From: JABDFW01 sp035550215
GTDB lineage: Bacteria; Bacteroidota; Bacteroidia; Chitinophagales; Chitinophagaceae
Reading direction: 5' to 3'
DNA length: 64,000 nt
Assembly (NCBI GenBank): GCA_035550215.1
Contig: DASZPM010000008.1
Coordinates: forward strand, 124,001 to 188,000
This document shows positions 9,337 to 17,190 of the stretch, piece after piece (within the stretch, counting starts at the first letter, position 1; every line of letters starts with the position of its first letter). The notes beneath the pieces were generated by a model that made no database searches, was not told where the DNA came from, and worked only from the letters and a program-made list of their open reading frames with translations. The position numbers and the translations under genes were made by a program.

Positions 9337-9344
9337 TATATTTG
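9337..9344 (+). promoter_or_regulatory. -7 promoter box TATATTTG
   Basis: Exact TAnnTTTG match 12 bases before the ATG at 9357, giving a predicted leader of only a few bases for the secreted hypothetical protein. Confidence 0.55.
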
Positions 9345-9356
9345 CAAACATAATTA

Positions 9357-10022
9357 ATGGGAGAGATGTTTAAATTTGGCATAACTGCAGTTTTTACAGC
9401 AATTATCATTCATTCAGCAGCGCAAAACGCATTACCTGATTTTTCAGTAGACAGCCTTGGTAAAAATCGTATTCGTGTTAGCTGGATTAATCCTTATGGT
9501 TCGGGTCTTGTGCAGGTTAGTGTGCAATCTTCTTACGATAGTGTAAAAGACTTCAGAACATTCTTCTCGGCAACTTCACCGCAATTACCGCAAAACGGTG
9601 TGCTTGATAACCGCCCCGGCGGAAAATTATATTACCGTATTTTTTACGCCTTTTCGGGTGGCAGTTACGCGTTTACAAAGTCAAAAAGACCGGGCACTGG
9701 CCCTGTTGTACAGACTGATGAGCCCAACGCCAATGTTATTACGCAGCCGCCGCCGGTAGATGTTAATGCCCCTTCCGTTTACGTGATGATAAATGCAGAC
9801 GGCTTTCCCGAAGTAAAGCTGCCGAACGCCGCCACAAAAAAATATAAGCTGATATTTTTTGATGAAAATCATAACCGGCTGTTCAGCCTCAACAAAATTA
9901 CAGACCCTGACCTGGTGCTTGATAAAACCAATTTTTTACACGCGGGCAATTTTTATTTTGAGTTATATGACGGTGACAAGCTGGTAGAGAAAAATCATAT
10001 ATACCTGCAGAAAGATTTTTGA
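9357..10022 (+). CDS. Secreted hypothetical protein
   Basis: 221 residues. A signal peptide covers about residues 4-22 (a hydrophobic ITAVFTAIIIHSAA core, then AQNALPDF), so the mature protein is periplasmic or surface exposed. The region RIRVSWINPYGSGLVQVSVQ resembles the start of a fibronectin type III-like strand pattern, followed by a proline-rich linker (TQPPPVDVNAPS near residue 135) and a second small beta-rich domain, VYVMINADGFPEVKLP. I do not recognise a named family. An alternative ATG lies at 9366. It is convergent with lipB. Confidence 0.7.
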   Translation: MGEMFKFGITAVFTAIIIHSAAQNALPDFSVDSLGKNRIRVSWINPYGSGLVQVSVQSSYDSVKDFRTFFSATSPQLPQNGVLDNRPGGKLYYRIFYAFSGGSYAFTKSKRPGTGPVVQTDEPNANVITQPPPVDVNAPSVYVMINADGFPEVKLPNAATKKYKLIFFDENHNRLFSLNKITDPDLVLDKTNFLHAGNFYFELYDGDKLVEKNHIYLQKDF

Positions 10023-10045
10023 GGCTGCCGCTTATCACAGTCAAT

Positions 10046-10071
10046 AAAACGCACTGCTAAAAGGGTGTTTT
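10046..10071. terminator. Weak hairpin between convergent genes
   Basis: AAAACGC (10046-10052) can pair with GTGTTTT (10065-10071) with one G-T wobble, leaving a 12-base loop. It lies between the ends of the secreted-protein gene and lipB and could act in either direction. The stem is A/T-rich and short. Confidence 0.3.
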
Positions 10072-10777
10072 ATACCAATACGGCTTCAAAAACTTCTTCA
10101 AAATGCCGCTTTACTTTTTGTTTAACCTCGGCCATGGGTATAGTATGCCCAACCTCTTTTGCCAGTGATGTAACCTGTTTGTTTTGAATACCGCAGGGTA
10201 TGATAAAATTAAAATAGTCCAGGTTAGTGTTAACGTTCAGCGCAAAACCATGCATGGTAACCCAGCGGCTGCAGCGTATGCCCATGGCACAAATCTTACG
10301 CTCCCTGCCACGTATGGCAGCATCCAGCCAAACGCCCGTTTCACCGGCGCTTCTTTCTCCTTTAAGGCCATAATCTGCAAGGGTAAGTATTATCACCTCC
10401 TCAAGGCTGCGCATATACCAGCCCAGGTCGGTTTTAAAATGTTCAAGGTCAAGTATGGGGTAACCAACCAGTTGTTCCGGCCCGTGAAAGGTAATATCGC
10501 CGCCACGGTTTATGTGGTAATACTCAATGCCTTTTTTAGCAAGGGTGGCTTCATCCAGCAACACATTGACTGGTTTGCCGTTTTTACCTAGGGTGTACAC
10601 GGGGTTATGCTCCGTAAAAAGCAGCCGGTCAATTGTTTGGCCGCCAGCCCCGCCGTTATCCGCCATATTTCTTGCCGCCGCCTTAATGCCTGTATTATGC
10701 TGCAGCAGTTCCTCCTGGTAATCCCATGTTTCCTTATATGCGGTCAATCCAAGGTCGCTGAATATCACTTTTTTCAT
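10070..10777 (-). CDS. lipB: Octanoyl-[acyl-carrier protein]:protein N-octanoyltransferase
   Basis: Transfers octanoyl from acyl carrier protein to lipoyl domains of 2-oxoacid dehydrogenases and the glycine cleavage H protein, the first step of endogenous lipoate synthesis. About 235 residues. Signatures: NRGGDITFHGPEQLVGYP near residue 80, MGIRCSRWVTMHGFALNVN near 165, and IPCGIQNKQVTSL with the catalytic cysteine, with the conserved lysine in the RGRERKI segment. The frame is open upstream to 10795, but a -7 box occupies 10783-10790, so the ATG at 10777 must be the start. lipA is not in the window. Confidence 0.95.
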   Translation of the reverse strand: MKKVIFSDLGLTAYKETWDYQEELLQHNTGIKAAARNMADNGGAGGQTIDRLLFTEHNPVYTLGKNGKPVNVLLDEATLAKKGIEYYHINRGGDITFHGPEQLVGYPILDLEHFKTDLGWYMRSLEEVIILTLADYGLKGERSAGETGVWLDAAIRGRERKICAMGIRCSRWVTMHGFALNVNTNLDYFNFIIPCGIQNKQVTSLAKEVGHTIPMAEVKQKVKRHFEEVFEAVLV

Positions 10778-10782
10778 CACAG

Positions 10783-10790
10783 CAAATATA
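10783..10790 (-). promoter_or_regulatory. -7 promoter box TATATTTG of lipB
   Basis: Exact TAnnTTTG match on the reverse strand, only 5 bases from the lipB ATG at 10777. The expected transcription start falls on or inside the start codon, so a leaderless message is predicted. Confidence 0.55.
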
Positions 10791-11345
10791 ACCAATCGGC
10801 TGGGTAGGCTGCTTACGGAGGGAGGAAAATCAGGGTCTCGCGGCTGTAGTTTTTTGGGAAAAAGGAGGACAAGGGAGGAATGTAAAAAGTTGTAACTTAT
10901 TTATTATCAATATATTAATATAAAAGATGACTATTTTTTTTCTTAATTCATTTGCCTTAAGCCTACATTTTGAAGCCCTTCCCTGAAATAAACCTTCGTA
11001 AAAATTCTCCATCTCATTCTCATTCCACTTTATCGGGGAGGAAAAAGGAGGAATGCAAAAATGATTAACTGTCTATTTTTCAATTAGTTATCTATAAAAA
11101 TGAAATTTTTTTACACAACTTGGAGACCACTTTTATCATGTGTTTCCGTTCAATATTTCAAAGACCTTGTCGGTATTTATAAATAGCAAAAACGCTGTTT
11201 TGTCCGCTTAAAAAGGGAAATATTTTTTGGGGTAGTTGGTTGCAGATGTTGCCATACGGGCCGGGCTTGTAAGGAAAATTTCAGGAATGTTATTTGCATG
11301 TTTATGATAGAAATGCAGGTATTATCGAGCTTTAAAACAAATGTC
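10791..11345. other. Intergenic region with purine-rich repeats
   Basis: About 550 bases with no convincing gene; short open frames have no family features. It contains two diverged copies of a purine-rich segment (10856-10897 and 11035-11070) sharing GGAGGAATG followed by AAAAA and TAACT, plus a partial match (GGAGGGAGGAAAA) near 10818. The rest is A/T-rich. No RNA gene or riboswitch is recognisable by eye. Confidence 0.5.
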
Positions 11346-11762
11346 ATGACAGAAAATGAGATTATTGAGATGGTAAATAAAATATGCAAAGCATTTGAAA
11401 AACGTGAATTCAACAACTTTATAAGCCTTTTTTCCGATGACGTTGTTTTTGAAATTCCATTCAGCGCTGAAGGCGGAACCCGTTACGAGGGGCTATCAAA
11501 AATTAAAACGCATTTTGAAGGGGTAAACACAAGGCCCTGGGTAAAACTGGTGCAGCTTAACAGGGTATCTGCCCGGGTTTATGTAAGCACTACGCCCGGT
11601 ATTATTACGGTGGAATATTTTAGCGAAGGCACTTCTTTAAAAGCCGGTAATTCTTTTACCCTCCAAACCTCAATAGCTGTAATACAAATAGCCGGTAAAA
11701 AAATAGTTCACTATAAAGATTTCCTCAATGTAAACGGGATAGCGAAAATAGCCGGTGCATAA
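11346..11762 (+). CDS. NTF2-like / SnoaL-type small protein
   Basis: 138 residues from ATG 11346 (the frame is open to another ATG at 11298). The pattern MVNKICKAFEKREFNNFISLFSDDVVFEIP is the usual first helix and strand of the SnoaL-like cone fold, and GGTRYEGLSKIKTHF and the terminal strand KKIVHYKDFLNVNGIAKI fit as well. Such proteins are small hydrolases, isomerases or binding proteins with a hydrophobic pocket; the ligand cannot be told from sequence. It is isolated: preceded by a long gene-free stretch and followed by a palindrome before the convergent methyltransferase. Confidence 0.75.
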   Translation: MTENEIIEMVNKICKAFEKREFNNFISLFSDDVVFEIPFSAEGGTRYEGLSKIKTHFEGVNTRPWVKLVQLNRVSARVYVSTTPGIITVEYFSEGTSLKAGNSFTLQTSIAVIQIAGKKIVHYKDFLNVNGIAKIAGA

Positions 11763-11800
11763 TTATCGCTGCGGGGGAGTTGAATAAAAACCACAGCGGC

Positions 11801-11836
11801 AGGATGTTCATGCCGAATTTATTTCGGCATCTCCTG
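11801..11836. terminator. Strong palindrome, bidirectional terminator or REP-like element
   Basis: ATGCCGAA (11810-11817), a 5-base loop and TTCGGCAT (11823-11830) form a perfect 8-bp stem. AGGA and TCCT outside it can extend the stem across a bulge. It lies between two convergent genes, and T-rich sequence follows from 11847. The core resembles short dispersed palindromes seen in many Bacteroidota genomes (compare 12788-12809). Confidence 0.6.
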
Positions 11837-11882
11837 TCACCTGCAGTTTTGTATGTTTTTGTAGAATTGGGCCAATATACTT

Positions 11883-12677
11883 TTACAGTCTCTTCGCAAT
11901 ATACAGGCTGGTAGCCATGTTGCGTATCACGCGGTTTTCAAACTGGTCGCGGGCAATAGTATTGATAGCATCAAGCAGTTGCGTCTTGTCTGTGCGGGCA
12001 TTTACGTTAGAGTACGAGGCATACAGCGCCGTTGTTTGTTGTGCCGTAAGCACAAGCTGCCATTTGGCAGAAAAATATTCAACAGCGGTAAAACACCCGG
12101 TTTTTTCCAGGGCGGTAATGCGCGCCTGGGCATCCAGCCCAAATGGGAGCGGACGTGTGCCCAGGTCCTGGCTTACGGGGGTATCAAACAGGTTTTTGGT
12201 GGCTTCGTGAAAGGCATCCGGTATACCGGGGTAGCCAAATACATTCCAACAGGCCGCCCACCATCCGCCGGGGCGCAATAACCTGGCAATTTTGGCAAGC
12301 GCAGCATCTTCTTCCAGCCAGTGAAATGCAGTAGCACAAAAACCCAGGCTAAAACTGCTTTCCGGCAGCGGAGCATCTTCAAAGGGTAATGTATTTATTT
12401 GCAATGCCTCATCTTTAATGGTATCGCGTAAAAAAGCGGCAAGTCTTTTGTCCGGCTCAATAGCCACCAGGGGGTTGGCGCCTGCATCAAGCAGGCAGCG
12501 GGTGGCTATGCCTGTACCGGCGCCAATTTCAAAAACACGAGTGTTAGTATGCAGGCCGCAGCGCTCGCGCAGTGTTTCAAATACCCACGCAGGGTAAAGC
12601 GGGCGTGCAGCATGATACCCGGCAGGGTTATTGCCAAATGCCTCGCGGCCGTAACTTTTATCAAGTACCTGTTGCAT
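11883..12677 (-). CDS. Class I SAM-dependent methyltransferase
   Basis: 264 residues of the Methyltransf_11/25 type. Motif I is VFEIGAGTGIATRCLLDAG near residue 49, followed by the acidic VAIEPD at the end of strand 2, then LGFCATAFHWLEED (motif IV region) and LLRPGGWWAACWNVFG (post-motif region). Homologues act on small molecules or quinone-like substrates, but the sequence does not give the substrate. The start is the ATG at 12677. It is convergent with the NTF2-like gene, and upstream lies the gene-free stretch that borders the RloA/RloB insert. Confidence 0.88.
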   Translation of the reverse strand: MQQVLDKSYGREAFGNNPAGYHAARPLYPAWVFETLRERCGLHTNTRVFEIGAGTGIATRCLLDAGANPLVAIEPDKRLAAFLRDTIKDEALQINTLPFEDAPLPESSFSLGFCATAFHWLEEDAALAKIARLLRPGGWWAACWNVFGYPGIPDAFHEATKNLFDTPVSQDLGTRPLPFGLDAQARITALEKTGCFTAVEYFSAKWQLVLTAQQTTALYASYSNVNARTDKTQLLDAINTIARDQFENRVIRNMATSLYIAKRL

Positions 12678-13199
12678 GGGGGTAATAAAAATAAGGCTGC
12701 AATATACTTTGTGTAAAAGCTATGGGATATTAATATTTTGATAGGAAGATGGTATAGCAAGGATATAGCGCGATATCATGCCGAAATGACGCTGAAACAA
12801 ATTCAGCACAGCAAGCCAGTAAGGTGTAAGCTTTTCCAAACATTCAACTGCATCCTCCAAACCAATTACACCGCCAGCCACCCCCCATTAATCTAGGTGT
12901 TCCGCAGCACATGGCGAAGAAATATAGCCCATTTCTCCTGAGCATTTAACCACAAACTATACGATGCAGCATTGAATATCCGCCGGAGGCGTCTTTTTTA
13001 CATCTCCATAGCCAGTCATACCCAAATCAAGGCACAGGGTTACGGAGAAGACCAGTTGCTCTTATCTCAGAATAGCTTAAGCAGAGTGGCGGATCTGAAT
13101 TAGTTGTGTCGACTTTTTCTCTTCGGATATACTTTTTTTGTATGATTATTTATAATTTCGTATTACTATGAGATTTTATCGTTAAAAAACCCCTTTCAT
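12678..13199. other. Intergenic region at the left border of the RloA/RloB insert
   Basis: About 520 bases without a supportable gene. The first part holds the palindrome at 12788-12809. From about 13085 base composition shifts to strongly A/T-rich, matching the two genes that follow. TAATTTCG near 13150 is a 7-of-8 match to the -7 box and could drive the rloA-like gene. I found no integrase, tRNA end or obvious direct repeat that would mark an attachment site. Confidence 0.5.
12788..12809. repeat. REP-like palindrome GCTGAA-N5-TTCAGC
   Basis: GCTGAA (12791-12796), a 5-base loop and TTCAGC (12802-12807) form a perfect 6-bp stem, with CATGCCGAAATGAC just before it. The pattern (CATGCYGAA with its complement) is shared with the element at 11801-11836, and similar short palindromes are frequent in intergenic DNA of related bacteria. 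Confidence 0.5.
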
Positions 13200-14546
13200 A
13201 TGTTAGTACGATTTGTTGTTTCAAACTTTTTGTCTTTTAATGAAGAGACAGAGTTTAATATGATATCTGGTGCATTTAAAACTCACCGGCATCACATTTA
13301 TGATATTGGAAAAGTTAACGTCTTAAAGGCGAGTGCCATTTATGGCGCTAACGGTGCAGGAAAGTCAAATCTTATTCTGGCATTTGAATTTCTTAAGTCT
13401 TTAATTACTGAAGGTAAACTAACTCACTCAAGCAATAATATTAGATTTAAGTTGGATGAAAAAAATAAAGAAAAACCAACTATGTTTGAAATAGAGTTTT
13501 CTATATCTAAGAAAATTTATATTTATGGGTTAAAGATTCAAAACCAAAATATAATTGAGGAGTGGTTATTTGAATCTGGTGTTCTTCTTGAAGATAAATT
13601 AATATTTGAAAGAAAGCAAGGCAGAGGAAATAAACCTCTTATTAAAATAGCAGATAAATTCAACAAAAGCCAAAAGACGAAATTATTGATAGAGTTAATG
13701 AAGGATAATCTTCTCAACCAAAATGAACTCTTTTTGGGTAAGACAGACATACTCAAAATAAAAGTAATATCTGATGTTCGCGATTGGCTTCATGATAATC
13801 TCATTATCATTTTTCCAGGTGCTAAATTTAAGGCCTTAGCACATTCAATAAATTCGACACCTTTTAGGAAATTCGCAAACGAGTTATTGGAAACTTTTGA
13901 TACAGGCATCAGTGAATTAAATCTTGAGACGATACCATTTGATAAATTTTTTGGAGAAGACGATGAAGAATTACGAAAAGACTTATTGGAACTTTTGGAA
14001 GATATTAAGGATGATGAGGTAATTTCTTTGGGATTAAGTGAAGACAACATTCTACTTGCTCGAGAAAATGGGAAAAATGTCGTGAAAAAGATCGTATCTA
14101 TTCACAAAGATGGGGCAAATAAGAATGTTTCTTTTGAATTAGAAGAGGAATCTGACGGTACTCAAAGACTTTTAGATTTTATTCCTGCATTTCATGTGAT
14201 TCTAAATTATAAGGTGACAGTAATTATTGATGAAATTGATCAAAGCTTACATCCTGCATTATTAAAGGCTTTGATTCATAAGATAATGTCTGATAATACG
14301 ACAAAAGGACAACTAATATTCACAACACATGAATCGAATCTTTTAGATCTTGATATCTTTAGGCAAGATGAAATTTGGTTTGCAGAAAAGAATAGGCGTC
14401 ACGGGAGTAGTCAACTATACTCGTTAAGTGAATTTAAGCCAAGATATGATTTGGATATTCGAAAAGGTTATCTGAAAGGCAGGTTTGGAGCCATTCCATT
14501 CCTTGCAAATTTAGATGAACTAAAATGGAACGAGATAAATGCGTAA
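13200..14546 (+). CDS. RloA-like ABC-type ATPase (AAA_15/AAA_21), putative defence gene
   Basis: 448 residues. RFVVSNFLSFNEETEF at residues 4-19 is the conserved opening of RecF/OLD/RloA-like ATPases. Walker A is GANGAGKSN (49-57, Lys55). A long central region without known motif follows, then EEESDGTQRLLDFIPAF (signature-like), Walker B VIIDEID (Asp344, Glu345) with the D-loop SLHP, and FTTHE with the switch His377. Its stop overlaps the start of the rloB-like gene by 8 bases, so the two are translationally coupled. It is clearly more A/T-rich than its neighbours and stands among unrelated housekeeping genes, which suggests horizontal transfer. RloA/RloB pairs are linked to restriction-modification loci and phage resistance (AbiL-type systems); the role here is inferred. 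Confidence 0.88.
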   Translation: MLVRFVVSNFLSFNEETEFNMISGAFKTHRHHIYDIGKVNVLKASAIYGANGAGKSNLILAFEFLKSLITEGKLTHSSNNIRFKLDEKNKEKPTMFEIEFSISKKIYIYGLKIQNQNIIEEWLFESGVLLEDKLIFERKQGRGNKPLIKIADKFNKSQKTKLLIELMKDNLLNQNELFLGKTDILKIKVISDVRDWLHDNLIIIFPGAKFKALAHSINSTPFRKFANELLETFDTGISELNLETIPFDKFFGEDDEELRKDLLELLEDIKDDEVISLGLSEDNILLARENGKNVVKKIVSIHKDGANKNVSFELEEESDGTQRLLDFIPAFHVILNYKVTVIIDEIDQSLHPALLKALIHKIMSDNTTKGQLIFTTHESNLLDLDIFRQDEIWFAEKNRRHGSSQLYSLSEFKPRYDLDIRKGYLKGRFGAIPFLANLDELKWNEINA

Positions 14547-15246
14547 GAAGAGAGGATATACCAGAGATATTCCAAAAGAATTGGTCCGAGATTATAGACT
14601 TTTTGCGATTGCATGCGAAGGTAGTAAGACGGAACCAACTTATTTTGGCCTTTTTAGACATATGTCAAATAGAATTGCGGTAGATATAATTGGGGAAATT
14701 GTTAGCGATGAAGAAATGCTCACCAAACTATCAGATAAATCGGCGCCAAAGTGGGTTTTGGATAGAGCGGTGAAATACATAGAGAAGGAAGGGCTCTCTA
14801 AGGAAGATTCCCTCTGGTTCGTTATTGACGTAGATAAATGGAAATTCGACCAAATCAAAGAAATAGCAGATTATTGTGATCAAAATTCGAATTGGAATAT
14901 AGTATTAAGCAACCCGTGTTTTGAAATTTGGCTACATTTTCATTCCCAACAGCAAAAGCTAAACGAAAAGATTTCATGCAAGCAATTGAAAAATCTAATA
15001 TCGAATTTTGACAAGGGCGGTTATGTTGCTTCAAAGTTTATTCCTCATCTTAGAAATGCAGTTCTGAATGCCAAGAATGCAGATTCGAACATTAATTTTT
15101 TTTTTCCAAGCGAGAATGAAACAAAGGTATATCAACTCGGAGAGGCCATTCTAACTATTATTGGATCTCATTTTGAGGAGTTTATTAATAATGTACTTCC
15201 GAGACTTTTGAACAATAATAGATCTCAAAGAACAAAACGCAAATAA
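14539..15246 (+). CDS. RloB family protein, putative defence effector
   Basis: 235 residues with the RloB hallmarks CEGSKTEPTYF (Glu27, Gly28, Lys30, Glu32), WFVIDVDKW (Asp97 and Asp99) and SNPCFEIWLHFH (Asn125 to His about 134). The glutamate in the first strand plus a DxD about 70 residues later resembles the metal site of TOPRIM nucleases; this comparison is my inference. The gene starts inside the end of the ATPase gene. In such pairs the ATPase is thought to sense phage and the partner to carry out the toxic step. The C-terminal 90 residues have no motif that I recognise. A/T-rich like its partner. Confidence 0.85.
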   Translation: MRKKRGYTRDIPKELVRDYRLFAIACEGSKTEPTYFGLFRHMSNRIAVDIIGEIVSDEEMLTKLSDKSAPKWVLDRAVKYIEKEGLSKEDSLWFVIDVDKWKFDQIKEIADYCDQNSNWNIVLSNPCFEIWLHFHSQQQKLNEKISCKQLKNLISNFDKGGYVASKFIPHLRNAVLNAKNADSNINFFFPSENETKVYQLGEAILTIIGSHFEEFINNVLPRLLNNNRSQRTKRK

Positions 15247-15309
15247 ACTGATTCCCTTCCTTGCAGCGTGTCTTTAGCAAAGTTTTCTTTGTTGTGCTTA
15301 TTGATGTAC

Positions 15310-15324
15310 CGGGACTTAGTCCCG
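15310..15324. repeat. 15-bp palindrome CGGGACT-T-AGTCCCG
   Basis: Perfect 7-bp arms around one central base, 63 bases after the rloB-like stop and at the right border of the A/T-rich insert. The single-base centre is too tight for a normal terminator hairpin and no T-tract follows, so it may be a protein-binding site or an insertion junction. Confidence 0.35.
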
Positions 15325-15394
15325 TGAAGCTACCGAAAAGAAATGTGTTAAGTATGCCGTATAGCGTTACCGGTACCCCTGGTTTTCCGTCTTT

Positions 15395-16021
15395 TTACAC
15401 CGCCAGCCATACCGCGGTAAAATGGCATATAGCCCCTGCTATTACAAAAAGGTGCCATACAGCATGGGTGTATTTATACCGGTCGAATATGTAAAAAAAC
15501 GCGCCTATGGTATATACGGCGCCGCCAACACATATATACATCACTACCGGGTGGGGCAGTGCGTCAAAAAATTTATCACCGCCTGCAATCATTATCCAGC
15601 CCATTAATATGTAAATAATTGTACTCACAATTTCAAACCGCCCCGTAAACCTTATCTTAAAAAAAATGCCTGCTAAAGTTAGCCCCCACAATACGCAAAG
15701 CAACGTATGGCCAAAAGCGTTATTCATATACATTACTAAAAAAGGGGTGTAGGTGCCCGCTATAAGAAAGTAAATACTTATGTGGTCGCATATTTTAAAA
15801 AGCCTCCGCAATTCAGGCTTGCGTGTTATATGAAAAATAGCAGAACACGTAAATACCAATAAAAATGAAAAGCTGTAAATACACACGCTCGCAATACCAG
15901 GCGTATGGCGGTGTGTAATGGTTTCTGCTATTAAAAAGGGCAGGCTTATAATGCCAAAAAAAATGCCCAATGCGTGTGTGGCGCTGTTTATTACCTCTTC
16001 GTCACGTTTAAACGTTTCCAT
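15395..16021 (-). CDS. Hemolysin III / YqfA family (PAQR) membrane protein
   Basis: 208 residues with seven predicted membrane helices. Family-specific residues are visible: EEVINSATHALGI near residue 8 (conserved Asn and His of helix 1), CSAIFHI near 60 (SxxxH), and the C-terminal HAVWHLFVIAGAICHF (HxxxH). PAQR proteins hold a metal with these histidines and act as membrane hydrolases or receptors; the bacterial role is poorly known and the hemolysin name is historical. The gene borders the RloA/RloB insert on its right side, and no partner gene is apparent. Confidence 0.9.
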   Translation of the reverse strand: METFKRDEEVINSATHALGIFFGIISLPFLIAETITHRHTPGIASVCIYSFSFLLVFTCSAIFHITRKPELRRLFKICDHISIYFLIAGTYTPFLVMYMNNAFGHTLLCVLWGLTLAGIFFKIRFTGRFEIVSTIIYILMGWIMIAGGDKFFDALPHPVVMYICVGGAVYTIGAFFYIFDRYKYTHAVWHLFVIAGAICHFTAVWLAV

Positions 16022-16231
16022 TGTCCGGTGTTTTTCACAGGTTATAAAAAATGTTAACCGGGGTTAGCTATTATATACTTACGTGGTAAATAATGTAACA
16101 GTTGCCCTTCGCTTAGTGGTGTCTCTATTTTAACAAAAGTTCAAAACCTGTGCCGGAATTATTAGACAAAATTATTTTGCAGTAATTTTAAAACACTCAG
16201 CCCTTTATGGTAAAACAACAATAACAACGCC

Positions 16232-17029
16232 TTACTCCCCATCCAAAAATTCATTCATCAGCCCCACGGTAAGTAGGGGCAGCCTGGTTTCTTTTTTAAA
16301 AGTAATCTCTCCCAGGTATTCTCCATGGCCGCCGGGTATAACAGCCAGCCTGCTGTTGGTTACCAGGTTATGCATTGCCATGGTATGTTCAGGGGTCACC
16401 ACGTCTTTATCGCCTACAATAAAAAGGGTAGGGGCGGCTATGCTTTTTAGTGTGTCGTCGCTCCAGTCGGTAAAATGCAGCATCCTGTCCCTGTCTTTGC
16501 TGTGCATAGTTTCCAGTTTCTCCGGGTGGGGCGCTACTTTTTTATAGGCTTCCTGTAATTCAGCCGGCATATTTTGCAGGGTAGCGGCTGGCATAAAATC
16601 CCAAAACCATGGGTACATGCCTTCTCTTTTATAAAAGGCAGAGGCTACTATAATTTTATTCACCATTTGCGGGTGGCGTATGGCTAATTGCATGGTAGTA
16701 TTGCCCCCGTTGCTAAAACCCATAATATCAGCTTTGGCAATGCCAATATTTTGCAGCAGGGCAGCTACATCATCCGCATCCTGCTCAAAGCTTTCCGGCG
16801 CTGGGCGGTCGCCTGTGCGGCCATGCACCTGCAACTCAACTGCAATCACTTTTCTTGTTTTGCATAACAGGGGAATAACTTTTGCAAAGCTTGTTTCAAT
16901 GGTACTGCCGCCGCCATGTATTAATACCAGTGCGTTGCCCCCGCCGTATATTTCGTAGTACATCTGTATGCCATTTACCAATGAATAGCCGCTGGTAAAA
17001 TTTTGTGCTGGTGTTTGTGAGGCGGTCAT
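16232..17029 (-). CDS. Alpha/beta-fold hydrolase
   Basis: 265 residues. LVLIHGGGSTI near residue 38 supplies the oxyanion hole, MGFSNGGN near 105 is the nucleophile elbow with the catalytic serine, LFIVGDKDVVTPEHT near 205 carries the acid, and VIPGGHGEYL near 235 carries the histidine. Family 1 hydrolases of this kind cleave esters or open lactone or C-C bonds; the substrate is not evident. No signal peptide, so probably cytoplasmic. A 200-base gap separates it from the hemolysin III gene, so it is likely transcribed alone. Confidence 0.87.
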   Translation of the reverse strand: MTASQTPAQNFTSGYSLVNGIQMYYEIYGGGNALVLIHGGGSTIETSFAKVIPLLCKTRKVIAVELQVHGRTGDRPAPESFEQDADDVAALLQNIGIAKADIMGFSNGGNTTMQLAIRHPQMVNKIIVASAFYKREGMYPWFWDFMPAATLQNMPAELQEAYKKVAPHPEKLETMHSKDRDRMLHFTDWSDDTLKSIAAPTLFIVGDKDVVTPEHTMAMHNLVTNSRLAVIPGGHGEYLGEITFKKETRLPLLTVGLMNEFLDGE

Positions 17030-17190
17030 GACGGTAAATTTTCTTAGTTGTTTATATTGTTTGCACTATTTTAAAAACCTGCAGCAATAATTATGTGCCT
17101 TTTGGCTTGTAAATGTATATGAAACCTTTTGGTTGCTAAAATTTTTTTTGGCAATTTTTACGATATTTAAAAAAAGATAAACAGGCAACC

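Noticed and set aside
10830..11012. Possible 60-residue gene on the reverse strand
   Set aside because: No family features, low-complexity Ile/Leu content and no promoter or neighbour; it lies in a gene-free stretch with repeats.
13200..15246. Retron, OLD/Gabija or PARIS system
   Set aside because: No reverse transcriptase or helicase, no TOPRIM fused to the ATPase, and the second protein has RloB motifs and not those of DUF4435.
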